Part shown: piece by piece, positions 25,254 to 49,277 of the stretch
Numbering within the stretch: the first letter of the stretch is position 1
Layout: every line of letters starts with the position of its first letter
Assembly (NCBI GenBank): GCA_024734555.1
Contig: JANPWX010000543.1
Location: 295,798 to 359,797, forward strand
Source: Trochalopteron elliotii
Lineage: Eukaryota > Chordata > Aves > Passeriformes > Leiothrichidae
DNA length: 64,000 nt
Reading direction: 5' to 3'
Made by a program: the position numbers and the translations under genes
The notes under the pieces: model-generated
Seen by the model: the letters and a program-made list of their open reading frames with translations, nothing else
Database searches by the model: none
Told to the model about the DNA's origin: nothing

Positions 25254-26185
25254 TTATAGCAACTCTGTACTCAGGACTGTATTACAAAATAAAGGAATTG
25301 CATCAGAAAAGTAACTAAGGAGAAATCACAGCATCAATCCTGCAGGGTGGGAAGGGGAAGTGCTGTGTAAGGCAAAGCATTGTGGTGTGATGCTCCATTT
25401 TACCCATATTCCTGATGTGGAAGAGCTGCTTCAGGTAAATTTCTCATGGATATTCACCCCTTTCCCACTCTCCAATGACTGCCTGAATTAAGATCCTGTA
25501 GGAGAGCTCAGGGGTACAACTGGAAAAACTATGCTTTGAATGGGGGGGGTGGAATAAATCACTGCACCAGGGAAAACATTCCCAGAACTGGCACCTCACA
25601 TTCCAACACTGCCTTTGCCAGCTTTTCTTGCAGCACTTTGCCATCTGAAAATGGAAACTGCTCATTAGCCATGCAGGGCTATGTGATAATTGCATCTCTC
25701 TGTACTCTGGTGAAGCTCAGGAACACAAGTGCTTTCACAGCAGGATGTGAGCAACATGCAATAAATCAAGATCAGGGCCACACTTAGCAAATGAGTGCTA
25801 ATGAGACTGCAGAGTTCGGGTCTGAGAGAGAAAAGCTGGCAGTCAAAAATAATAAAAGTTGAGGCTCAAATTACAACAATATGCACTTCACTTCCAGTTT
25901 GCCCTAGCTTTTGAACTGGCAGAAAATAAGCAGTGAACTTATGTTATCAAAAGAAAGATAAACAATTCATGAGAGCTAAACAGAATACTTCCTTCCAAGG
26001 CAGGATCAAAAACCTCACACTATCACAAGAGCCCTCCTCTTTCTCACAGAGTAAACAGCAGCAGTTTTCATGTGGAACAACAAAATGTGGAGGCTCTTGA
26101 AATTTGAGAAACACTTTGCCCAGGAGTTTCACAGTAGTTTGGCAGTACAGAAAGAGTGAGAGATTCTGTTCTCTGGCTACAGCAA
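25254..26185. other. Gene-free stretch
   Basis: Nothing recognised. Confidence 0.5.
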
Positions 26186-26187
26186 TC

Positions 26188-26275
26188 ACCTGAGGGAGCT
26201 GGGGGTGTTTAACCTGGAGAAAAGGAGGCTCAGTGACCTTGTGGCTCTCCACAACTCCCTGAAAGGAGGCTGGCA
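26188..26275 (+). mobile_element. Short internal CR1 fragment
   Basis: CTGAGGGAGCTGGGGGTGTT, TAACCTGGAGAAAAGGAGGC and CACAACTCCCTGAAAGGAGG form a clear CR1 block about 90 bp long, truncated on both sides. Confidence 0.85.
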
Positions 26276-26746
26276 CTTTCTTTAGGACCCTTGTTCAGTG
26301 CAGAAAACCAAGGTCAGAAGAGTCAAAAACTTAAAACCAGGGCTTTGTCTGAGATCTCAGAGTCTGAGTAAGTGGCATTCCCAGCAATCCCTACTGGAAA
26401 GGGCATGCTCTGGGGGATCTAGTCCTGAACTGCAACACTCTTGAAACCATTTGAGCACATAAAGTTCAGTGACAAGGGAGAAAGGGACAAGTGTTATGGC
26501 ACATTCCCTCCATTCCCACTAGTCCCAACCTTCAAAACATTACAGTGCTCACCAGCTAAGCAACCATGTTATTTGTTTTGTGGCAGAGAGAAATTGTGAC
26601 AGTCCCCCCCTTAACTGAAAAGACAACACCGGTGAAATACACTTTACATGATTAATACATTTTACTCAGTATGTACACAGTTCTCCAAAGAAGTTGGGTC
26701 ATCCAAAGGCAGTTTAAGAAGCTTTAGGTGTCCCCCTTGACAGCTG

Positions 26747-39595
<12,849 letters not shown>

Positions 39596-39620
39596 CTTTG
39601 CGTCTTCCCGGGGCGGGGCG

Positions 39621-39630
39621 GCGCATGCGC
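39621..39630. promoter_or_regulatory. NRF-1-type palindrome GCGCATGCGC
   Basis: This is an exact palindromic GCGCATGCGC about 26 bp upstream of the NDUFA9 start codon and next to a GC box. NRF-1 is a well-known regulator of nuclear genes for respiratory-chain subunits, so the site fits the gene. Binding is inferred from the motif and its position only. Confidence 0.7.
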
Positions 39631-39857
39631 GGGGGCCGCGAGGGCAGCGCGGCTGCGCAGGGCGGGGCCGCGGGGGAGGCGGGGGGGCGTCCCTCAGGTT
39701 AATTATAAAAAAATTACGGGGTTCATTAATGTGGGAGAGATTGTAGGGGTGGGTGAGGCCGATCTATGGGCTAGGGCTGCCGTGTCAGCCGGTGTGGTGC
39801 CTCCAGTGTTTCCTCTCTCCGGGTGTAACGGTAACCCCTAGGGACGGTAGCTCCGCC

Positions 39858-40008
39858 GCCAGCCTGGGCAGCCTATTCCAATGTCCAAGAAGGAATTCTT
39901 CTTTAAGTGAAGAAATTCCAACCCGAGCCTCCCCTGGTGTGCGGCTTGAGGCCGTTTCCTCTTGTCCTGTGCCTTGTTGCCTGGGAGGAGAGGCCGATCC
40001 CCGTCTGG
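39858..40008 (-). mobile_element. CR1 3' fragment upstream of NDUFA9
   Basis: Reverse-oriented CR1: CAGCCTGGGCAGCCTATTCC, AAGAAATTCCAACCCGAGCC, GGCTTGAGGCCGTTTCCTCT. It lies about 260 bp from the NDUFA9 start codon. Confidence 0.85.
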
Positions 40009-40511
40009 AAACGCTTCGCATTAGCGGTGGATGTGATGCTAGGCATAGCTGAGAAGGGAAGTGGCAATCCCCGGTGTGTTTGTCCTGCTTACACACGGCA
40101 AGGGGAAGGTGAAGGCCTGGCCTTTCCCTGGGCACTGTCAGCGCTCATAAAACCAGCCGTACGATGGCGATGTGGGCTTGCAAAAGGAGGAAACACTCCT
40201 GGCCTTGATCTAAAGCACTCCAAGTGCAGAGCCAAGCTGAAAACGTCTCTGCCCTCCCAATCCGCTGTGTGGCGAGAAAAAGATTTCCCCGATCTTCCCC
40301 CTTCCAAGTACAAACTCTTTATTTGTGCCACACTCAAACAGCAACACAAACTCCTCTGTGCTAATAAATGTTTTCACTCTGGCGGAGTCTGGCTACAAAC
40401 TTGAAACCATCCGGCAAAAACACAGCTGACAAAAGTGTCTGCTGAGAAAGCTCTTGCCTGCTTACAACTTCAGTTGCACCCAAAGTTCAGACCCTACTAT
40501 CTGCACTTTCC

Positions 40512-40797
40512 TGTCGCTAGATGGACACAAAATGAAGGACACACACGTAGGCAGTTGTCAGAGTAAAAAAGGGGCAGTTTATTTTTGATTTTGATATATA
40601 TATATTTTGGATAATGACCAGGGATTGGAGAATGAGGTTGTTTACTTCTCCAACCTCACTGGTTAAACTAGAAGTTTATCAATTGTTTTTTTCTCGAGAG
40701 AGGTATGTAAACATCACTTTGTTTACCTGAAAAACCGTGAGAAACTCTACTACAAAAATACAGACATCAGAAGGCTGAAAAAAAGATCAAAGCAACA
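40512..40797 (-). mobile_element. Solo LTR (LTR C), 286 bp
   Basis: It runs TGTCGC...GCAACA in plus coordinates, with perfect 6-bp duplications CTTTCC at 40506-40511 and 40798-40803. It is the same family as LTR A and B by shared GATGGACACAAAA, GGCAGTTTATTT and CAGAAGGCTGAAAA blocks. A short TA run lies at 40593-40604. Confidence 0.92.
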
Positions 40798-40803
40798 CTT
40801 TCC

Positions 40804-41279
40804 TCCTCAGCTCAATGAACCATCATAATCCTTCAGTCTCATAGAGCCAGGATCCAAATGGAACAGCACCGGTAACTGCTCCCATACTAAAGGTACTGGG
40901 AGAGAAACCTCAACAGCTTGGCTTTGGCATTCCCACTGGAACAGTTCAACAGCTCTAACCAACAGAATTGCCTATTAGGGAAAGCCATTAAATGTCACTA
41001 AGGCCACTGAACTTGCACATCCAAAATTGGTTTCTTTGCCAAAGAGGGGAACTATAAACCCATCTCAAAAAGAAATTAGATCCCCTCCTCCGGAATGAAC
41101 AACATCCAGGAAATGAGCCCCTACAAAGCTGCCAAAACACCAAAATGCCCAATACTGGCCATTATCTCTCTGGGGCACTCCTAGCAGCTGCACATCAATC
41201 CTGAGCATAGCTGTGCTTACCTTGTCTGAAATAAGGGCACTGCCAAAATTTCAGAAGGTCACCTCTGAGAAGTGGAAGC
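40804..41279. other. Spacer of the inverted repeat
   Basis: Nothing recognised. Confidence 0.4.
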
Positions 41280-41919
41280 CATGTGCCGAATTGAGCAGTG
41301 TAAGGACCAGTTCTTTGGGTGCAGCTGAAGCTGTAAGGCAGCACCAGCATTCTCAGATGACACTTTTGTGAGCCTTCCTTTTGCCGGGTGGTTTCAAGTT
41401 TGTAGCCGAGCTCTGCGAGAGTGAAAAAATGTATTAGAGTAAAGGAGTTCGTGTTGCAGTTTGAGTGTGGGACAAAGAAGAGTTTGTACTGGGGAGAGCA
41501 GCGAAATCCTTTCCCCCCTGACAGTTTATCCGAGCGCAGTGGCGATTTCAAGCTGGCCCTGCACTTTGGGTACTTTTAAATAGGCGAGGTGCGTTTTCTT
41601 CTTTTTCAAATCCACACCGCCATCGTGTGGTTCATTTTCTGTCAGTGCCCACAAAAAAGCCCATCCGAGAGCGATTTTCTGTCCCGGCACCATTCGTGCG
41701 AGGGCAGTCAGTGTAGGGCTTCTGTTGTGGTTGTTCTTTTCGAGACTGAAAGCTTGTGATCCTGCATAGGAGGAAGGGACGTGTGATTCTTGCGTGTGAA
41801 AGAAGACGAATTGTCTCACTGTTGGCCGTGAAGTTTATAAGGCTGCAAGGGGAAAGTGAATTCCAGCACTGCCTCTTTCTTCTAGGATTTCTCTTGTGAG
41901 ACCAGCTGCTGAATATTCT

Positions 41920-42660
41920 TAGCTTTGTAATTGGGCTCTGTGAGAGTGATGGTGCACGAGGGTCCCTAAACCTGGGTGTGCTGCACTTTAAAAGCTGTGA
42001 GGACAAAGTGAAGGCCAGGGCATACTTTTTGTTTTAGGAGCTTTGGATTGGGAGCAATAGCTGGACATAGCAAGTTTTGAAGCTTGGTTACACTCTTTTA
42101 CACCACAACGACACAGACTCTGAGCTTCAGAAGGCTGAAAATGACTATTTTTGGGATGTGTCTCCCTTTTGTACTGTTCTACACAGACCAATTTGATTGG
42201 TGAAACAAAGACAAACCCCTTCAATCACATTGGTCAGACCAGAGGAACATCAAGAAGGCCCTCCTAGGAAAAGGAATGAAAACATAGGTACAATTTACAA
42301 AACATGTCTCTTGTTTACAGAAAATTCCCTGGGAAAAGAATTTCAGAAAACCAAAACATCTCAGGCAAGAAACCAGAGCTACAGCTGGGCTCTGCAAGAG
42401 TGTAAGAATGTCATGGTCCATGGACATTAGTCCAGGGTGTGTGTTGCTTTTTACAGGGTGTGAGTTAAGAACAACAACTTGAGTGGGCACATTTTGTGAC
42501 CAGTTGTTCCACTTGATACAGTTTAGGTTCAGGAGCTCTGCATCATTGAAAGAAAGAGTGGGGTAGTTAATTTAGTTTGAAAGGAAAATTCCTAGCCACT
42601 GTTCACAGGGTGTTGCTGATAGCCTTCAAAGGGAATGTGAAACAGAGAAACTGTTTTCTC
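41920..42660 (+). repeat. Further diverged direct copies of the same repeat
   Basis: The core GAGCTCTGCGAGAGTG at 41408-41426 recurs as GGGCTCTGTGAGAGTG near 41935 and GGGCTCTGCAAGAGTG near 42387. A second motif, like AAGGGGAAAGTGAA-TCCAG, occurs near 40097, 41848, 42002 and 42632. The copies are very diverged, and their limits are uncertain. Confidence 0.5.
42088..42383 (-). mobile_element. Solo LTR (LTR D), 296 bp, older copy
   Basis: It aligns along its full length with LTR E at 48967-49271. The flanks are GCTTGG (42082-42087) and GCTGGG (42384-42389), an imperfect 6-bp duplication, and its left terminal base has drifted from TG to TT. It carries CCAAT-type boxes (ACCAATTTGATTGGT). It interrupts the local repeat cluster. 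Confidence 0.8.
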
Positions 42661-45600
42661 CACTTTTGCTTCCAGATTAAAAAGATGGAGCTGGACTCAG
42701 CAAGAGAGCTGAAGTGTCAAAGTACATGCAGCTGAAAAAAACAAGAAGCATAATACGAATGAGTGTTGTGGTGTTTAAAGCTGAGCAGGAAAAGGGATGC
42801 TCAGCACTCTCTCTTTTGTTCCAGGATCTTTTCTTTAGGGCAGCTGATGATCCTGAAGGTCTTTGGGCGAAACTGAAATGATAGGATTCCACGTGCAGCT
42901 TAGAAGAAATTTCACCTTCCATTTGAAACCCTAATGAGACCCTTAATTAGTATGGCAGTCAAGGGGCACTCTGACTTCATGTGCCAGGGAAAGAAACAGT
43001 TGCTAGCCAGCCCCTCCTTCTTGCAGCTTTTCAACTGCATACCTCAGTATTGGTTTACATGTGTTGCTTCTCAAGTTTCTTTCACTCTTTTCTAAAACTT
43101 TCCTGAACTCTGTGTAATAGTTTTCCCCAAAACATTTGCATTTCACCTCTACTCATCTGTGTTGGTGTCAAAATCTTTCAAAATCTCTCAGAACCTTGCA
43201 GATCTTAATGACAACAGTGCTTGCAATATCTTTAGTAATTTCTCCTTTTTCTTTTTTCTTTTACAATAGCCCACAAGAACAGTATTAGAATAGAACTAGA
43301 AGAAAGGCAAATAATAAACAGCTTCTTTTTTTTTTTGCTTTTCTTAGCCCTCCCTGTAGTGGAATACAAAGGTGTTAAGGCCATAACTCCTTTTGTTCCT
43401 GCTTTTGCTTAGTTTGACATATGTATGTGACATTAAAAGAGAGATAATAGGGACTTTGAAAAGAGAAGATCTAGATTTTCTTTGGTTTTGGTTGTGGGAG
43501 CTGCATTGCCTTCTCATCTTTTCTGATCAGAAATCTCTTTTTAAAATTCCTAAGTATCACCTGGTTTCTGCTCCATCTCATATACTGATGGTTTGTTTTA
43601 TCTGGTTTCTTGTGGTGCAGAGGAACTTTCCCGTTTGGGCTTTTAAAAAAAAAATAATAAAAAAAATCACCATCTTTATCTAGGCAGATATTTAAGTCTT
43701 CCACTCTACCTGTCTGTAATTATACAGACACTCTGAATAAGCTCAATTCCTTATGGTTTCACTAGGGTCTGGAACCTTTCCTACAGAGTTGTGTTCTTGA
43801 TGGAAGACATTTTGTCCCCTTTTTCAATTCCCATACTGCTGCTGCATAGCTGAGTGTGCTCCTAGACTTTGCCTGGATGTTAAAGGGAACATCAATGCAA
43901 TATTTACAGCAATGAAAAAAGAAGCAATAGTATAAACTTGGCCAGCATGCACCCAAAACCTGTGTGAAGTCACAGTAATTTTGTCTGCCCTGTTAGAAGC
44001 AACTTCATGTCTAAGCTAGCTTTTACAAGGACATTTCCAACATTGCTCTTCAGAATACAAGGAAAAATTGTTGCTAGCTCTTGAGATTGTAATCTTGTTT
44101 GATTAAAAAAAAAAAAGAGACTTAAAATTCACCTTGATGGCAATATCAGCAAGAGGAGGTTTTGTAGAAAGTCAGGTCTTTACCTTTTTTATGTGTCTTT
44201 AATTGTGCAAAAGGTAATTTTCTGTTCTGCAAGACAGATCAACTCAGCACACTGTGGAGGTGTTTTGCCATAATGTCTGGTTTGCTCTGGAGATTGTTTG
44301 GAAACTGTCAAGTCTGGAAAAGATCAGTGTAAAAACAAGTAGAATCCTGAGATTTTTTTGTCTTTTCCTGCAGAAATACTTCTCTCCTGAGTATCCACCT
44401 GACAGCCTTTGCTTTGAGCACTTTTGCAGGGAGAGGATCCAAGCTACACTTTTCCACTTTTCCCCCGGAGCCTCCTGTCTTACAGCAGGCATGTCACAGT
44501 CAGAAGGATGTTCCTGCATTTCCATAAGGACAGAAATCAAAACTATAGCATTTATGGAACAGCTGCTGCCCAAGTTGCCCAGAGTAAATGTTGATGACAA
44601 TCAGCTCTGTGTGCTGAAAATCAGGCCCTCTCATGAAGGAGTGTGGCGAGAAATAATTCACAAGGAACCGTGGTTGTCTCCTAACACATGACAGAGTGAG
44701 CAGGTAGTCTGAAGGAAGCAGGACAAAAGCAAAAGAAATACCCTATGGAGAGAAAATATTCCTATTTCTTCAGCTGCTCACTCTGCCACTCAGGCAGAGA
44801 TAAGGAGGAAAACAATATTTCCTGCTATTTTTACACATACCTTGACCATAGGTATTCTTATTGAGGACAGTGTTTTCCTAGGGCCAGAGACAAATTGATT
44901 ACTAGTAAGAACCTGAATATACAGGAAAATATCAGGAACTACTCTTTGTGCTTTAGGCACCCTCCTTAATTGATTCATTCTTTGCAGGACTGCAAATATT
45001 AACAATAAAATCCTGAGGTTGCTATCTGTTTTCTTGCACTGACAGATCCTACCAGCTCTTTAAAAGAAGTGTTTACTTACATCCATGAAGGCTTCTTAGT
45101 ACAATGTGCAACTGGAGTGCACAATCAACAAGCCACTTAATTGGGTTTTTTGCCCTCTTCTTTCAAAGACAGGTAAATACTGTGACACAAGATGAGTAAT
45201 TAGGAAAAAGAAAAGGGCATCCTGTTGTCCCAAACTGGCATGCACAGACACTTTTTAAACATACTTTGGGTGAAAATGCAGACATTTTAGCAGTTTTGTA
45301 GGGGTTTAGTGGTTTATAGCCATTCTTTGCATGGGTGCTACAGCTTTCCCCATGCATTGCAATTTAGGTGGTTGCTCCTTGCAGTTCCAAAAAGCTTCTG
45401 TGCTTTATAATCTCCTCCCTCAGAGCTGCCCACAGATGAAGTCAGGGGAAAAAGCAACACTGTGCCATTGAGTGCTGTCAAAAACACTGTACACACTCAA
45501 AACATTTATTTAAAATATTCCATCTCAAGCTGTAACATTGAAGGCATGTTAAATAGCCAAGACATTCAAGCAGGAAATTAGCTCCTTTGTGTTTGATGGA

Positions 45601-48204
45601 ACTATTTATATGTTACTAAGATAATAGCCTTAATTGCTTTTCATCTTGGTACAGTTTCACTATTTGCACTAAATTCAGCTGGGAAAGTGAGATTATTTAT
45701 GTTCAAGTTCCAGCTATACTGCAACAGCAAAATGCTGAAATGTTTACATTGCAAGCAGAGCAGAAAAGATGTATATAGGGAAAATATGGATGTAGTTCAT
45801 ATGAGTTATGAATAAATTTCTGTTAAAAATTCCATTTTGAATCCTGAGTGGAACGTGATCTTTCACCATGACAATCAACAAGATAACCCCACATATACAC
45901 TGCTTCTTTTCTGTATTTTTTGGAAAAGAGACCAGAGTAAAAGCAGATTCTTTTCCTTATCCTGAGGATAAGAAATATAGTTGAGACCAGGTTCTTGATA
46001 TTGAGTTTTTTACATGGATTTCCTAAGGAAAACCATATCTGGGAAGGAAACTTAGCAAATACTGTATTATCTTGTGCTAGAGGAAGATGTGATGTTTTGG
46101 CCTGAAACATCTACAATTATTTTGTGTCTTGTTATTTGAAAGGAACGTTTATTTCCATATTTTTCAGTACAGGTACTAATTTGTCATCTCTACCCACATA
46201 TATACATAGCCAGACTAATTGTTCTTCTCTAAAAAGTTATTTTAAAATTATTTCTTCTCTTTCCAAAATGCTTGGAGGTTTCCAAAAACTCAATTTTCAA
46301 AAAGCATTTCCAATAAAAAAATCTTGGAATATATAGATGAGAAATAATTTCTGTGGTTGGTTTTGGTGGTTGTTGGTGGTGGTGAGTTTTTGTTTGTTTG
46401 GGGTTTTTTAAGATATGTTTTTATGTTTTTTATTCTTTTTTTTTTTTTTATTGCTCAGACTTATCTGTAAAATCTTGGGTACAGGAACCTTGTCTTACAC
46501 TGCTTCTGTAAAGAGCCATCTCATAACAAAAAACTCTTGACTTAAAATTCAGCAATAAAAAGAAAGAAAAGAAAAATTGTGTGTATCTGTCTTCTGTAGT
46601 ACCAGTATTGCCACACATTTGAATGAACTTGGCAATTATTTGGGGAAGAGCTCAGCTGGGATAATCATCTGAAGTATTTTAGCTGCATGCCAATTGTTTC
46701 ACTGCTTTCTGCCAGCTCTTCTCACTCCACAAAAGTCATAAATCCTTCTTACAGGACACTGTTGAATATTGCCAGCAGCTTCAAATAGGCTGTTCCAGGC
46801 AGACGAGCAGGATTTGGCCTGGATCATGGATAACAAAGCTGGCAAAGTGTTCTCAATTGTCACTCAATTCTCAAAGGTAGAAGATCACCCTCCCTACCTT
46901 CCCCTGTCCAGGATTGACAAAGAAACCCTTTGTGTTGGTGTAATTCACCAAAAGATGAATAAACTTCATTCTGTCCCTTCCAAGTGTGAAACTATTGCTG
47001 TAAAAAGAGTTCAGGAATTTTCTTTGGTGTTTATATGGAATCTAAACGCTGACCCTACCTACTAGGAGAAGATGCCTGGGGATATTTGCAGCTCATATTG
47101 ATGCCTTAAGATTTCAGCTTTCATATTTTTCAGATTCTGTACTGCATTAGTGTATAACTCTGAACTCCATATAGCTGCTACTGTGCAACATGACTCCTCA
47201 AAAATAATTGCAAAAAAATGTCTAAGCACTCCCTGTGCTTTTATTTCTAGTTCTGTTTCTCTTATACAGAGCAGCATGTCACATTTCCTGTAATCTGTTT
47301 TCCAAAAACTGAAAGCTTGGAAGTTTACTTTACTCTGTTAAATCTACACATTAAGATATAGAGACTTTGCACTCCGCAGAGACCTCTGTTCAGTTATTGA
47401 CTGAATTATTTATAACCCACTTAAAGGCAGTATTGCTGTAAAATATTTAAATGTAGTTTAGCCTTTGAATCAAAGTCAATATAAAACAGACTGGTTTTGC
47501 CAAAGGGAATTCCATATTACACAGATTCCCTTTCTGCTCTAAAATTTTTTATGTTAGGATAATTTTTTAGCAGGACAGTGTTTATCTCTGAAGAGTATTC
47601 AATACATGTGTATTTTATTTGAAAAAAACTCCCACAGCTGTGTTAATAAAAATGCAAACACAAATCTCTGTTTACACCCACACAGCCTTTCACTGTTTCA
47701 CAAACAAGTTCCACAAAGAGTTTTAATTTTTTGTAGATTTATTTAAAATGGCCTGTCATACAGCAAATTATGTTTCATATTTGAGGCTTATTTGGGATAA
47801 TGACTATGTACCTTATTATTGTATATATAAAACCAAAAAATGTCCTCAACCATAAAAATCCAAAATGTTTCATGGAAAATGTGTGTTTCCATGCTCAACA
47901 CTTTAATCACTTAAGGTATCAAATGATTTATGCAAATAGTGACAGCAAATTATTAGCAAAAGCAGTTTTTAGAAATGTTCACTTTCCTGATGGCAGCTTT
48001 GAAGTCTTCAAGGTTGAAACTCAAGGCCTGAGTAACTGAGGGGGGCAGCAAAATTATATTTAACCCATTTCATACTTTTGAAAATTATAGTGTTTCTTTT
48101 CTTTAAGGATTTAGAGTCACCAACTAGATAGTAAAATTCTACGTTTATTTTGCTCACAGGTGATTTTTCTAAACCCCAATCCATGCGTGCACACAAACAC
48201 AGAC
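42661..48204. other. Gene-free stretch
   Basis: No exon or transposon is recognised. It has T/A runs (43327, 44105, 46438) and a TGG/TTG-rich patch at 46353-46400. Two frames (44254-44691 and 46769-47065, plus) read moderately protein-like but match nothing I know. Confidence 0.5.
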
Positions 48205-48775
48205 ACACAGGTCACTGAGTCCACCCTGAGGCTGATCAATCCCACCTTGTCACCCAGCCCAGAGCACTGAGTGCCACATCCAGTCACTCCTTGGCCATCT
48301 CTAGGGCTGGAGACTGTCACAATAGGACACGAAATAAAGATGCTTGACTCCAGTCAGAAGGCAGTAGAAATCAGAATTGTTTTATTTACAATTCATTCAG
48401 CCCTTTTATAACATGCTGTGCTAAAAAAGCACGTTATTGGTCCATAGCACTGACACCTCTCCCATTGGCTAAGTGACAGAAATAGCAAACAACACCTGCT
48501 GTTATGGGAAAGGAGTATTGTTTACACAAGGTTGTTTTGGGAAAAAGAAAAACTGTTGAAAAGTTTCCCTTGAGAAGAGCTAGCTCTTCTCAAGCTCAGA
48601 AAATATTGAGTCCACAGGAGACTCCACTGCCTCCCTGGGCAGCCCCTCCCAGTGCCTGACAGCCCTTTCCAGCCCCTGTGCTCAGCCTGGGGCTGCAGGG
48701 GCTTGGTGTGACCCAAGGGCAGGACCCGGCACTTGGCCCTGTTGAACCTCAGACCAGATGTGTGACTTGGGCACA
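48205..48775 (-). mobile_element. CR1 fragment interrupted by solo LTR G
   Basis: Reverse-oriented CR1 from CCACCTTGTCACCCAGCCCA and ACTGAGTGCCACATCCAGTC to CTAGGGCTGGAGAC at 48314. It resumes after the LTR as TCCACTGCCTCCCTGGGCAG, then GGCTTGGTGTGACCCAAGGG and CACTTGGCCCTGTTGAACCT. Removing the LTR restores ordinary CR1 order. Confidence 0.9.
48315..48616 (-). mobile_element. Solo LTR (LTR G), 302 bp, nested in CR1
   Basis: It runs TGTCACAATAGG to GAGTCCACA in plus coordinates, with perfect 6-bp duplications GGAGAC at 48309-48314 and 48617-48622. Read on the minus strand it starts TGTGGACTCAATATTTTCTG. It has CCAAT boxes, a TTATAAAAG TATA box and AAATAAAAC as poly(A) signal. No internal proviral sequence is present. 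Confidence 0.93.
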
Positions 48776-48966
48776 ACCATGCCTGGCTTAAAGGACAAAA
48801 GGGAGAAGAGCAGAGTTGGAGTAAGGACCACATACTCTGATCACCCCTTCTCTTGTGCCTTGCTGCAAACACTTCTGTGTTTCTGCTGTGCTCACCACAG
48901 AGCCAAGTGGGATGTCCTTTCCTCAGGGGAAAGGCAATTTTTTTCCTGATTTAAAGCAAGAACCTG

Positions 48967-49271
48967 TGACGCTGTTGTACACCACAAGACTCCGACCTCA
49001 GAAGGCTGAAAATGACTCCTTTTTTTTTTTTTTTTTGGATGTGTTTCCCTTTTTATATTATTTTACACAGACCAATTTGATTGGTGAACCAAAGACAAAC
49101 CTCTTCATTCACATTGGTCAGACCAGAGGGACATCAAGAAGAAATCCCTCCTAGGGAAAGGAATGAAAACAAAGTTACAGTTTACAAAAACGCTTCTCTT
49201 GTTTGCCGAAAATTCCCTAGGAAAAGAATTTCAGAAAACCAAAACATCTCAGGCACGGAACCAGGGCTACA
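48967..49271 (-). mobile_element. Solo LTR (LTR E), 305 bp
   Basis: It runs TGACGCTG to GGGCTACA in plus coordinates, with perfect 6-bp duplications AACCTG at 48961-48966 and 49272-49277. Minus-strand features are ACCAAT boxes and an AATATAAAAAG TATA-like box. A run of 18 T at 49019-49036 lies inside. It is the same family as LTR D. Confidence 0.92.
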
Positions 49272-49277
49272 AACCTG

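Larger units (their letters stand above)
40080..41700. repeat. Diverged inverted repeat, ~420-bp arms (40080-40505 and 41280-41700)
   Basis: The reverse complement of 41280-41700 aligns with 40080-40505 over its whole length. Shared anchors are GCAGGGCCAGCTTGAAAT / GCAGAGCCAAGCTGAAAA, AGTACAAACTCTT, GGCTACAAACTTGAAACCA, TTTGGGTGCA-CTGAAG and CACGATGGCG / TACGATGGCG. The spacer is about 0.8 kb and includes solo LTR C. I do not recognise the repeat. Both arms keep many CpGs. Confidence 0.75.

Noticed and set aside
1..26600. Downstream neighbours expected from mammals (GALNT8, KCNA6)
   Set aside because: I saw no glycosyltransferase or potassium-channel signature in any frame.
44254..44691. 145-codon plus-strand frame as a gene
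   Set aside because: No recognised family, no splice or promoter context, and it is within chance length for this much DNA.
46769..47065. 98-codon plus-strand frame that looks mildly protein-like
   Set aside because: No family recognised and no flanking splice sites of convincing quality.
42088..49271. LTR D and LTR E as the two ends of one provirus
   Set aside because: They have different target duplications, and the 6.6 kb between shows no retroviral coding sequence.
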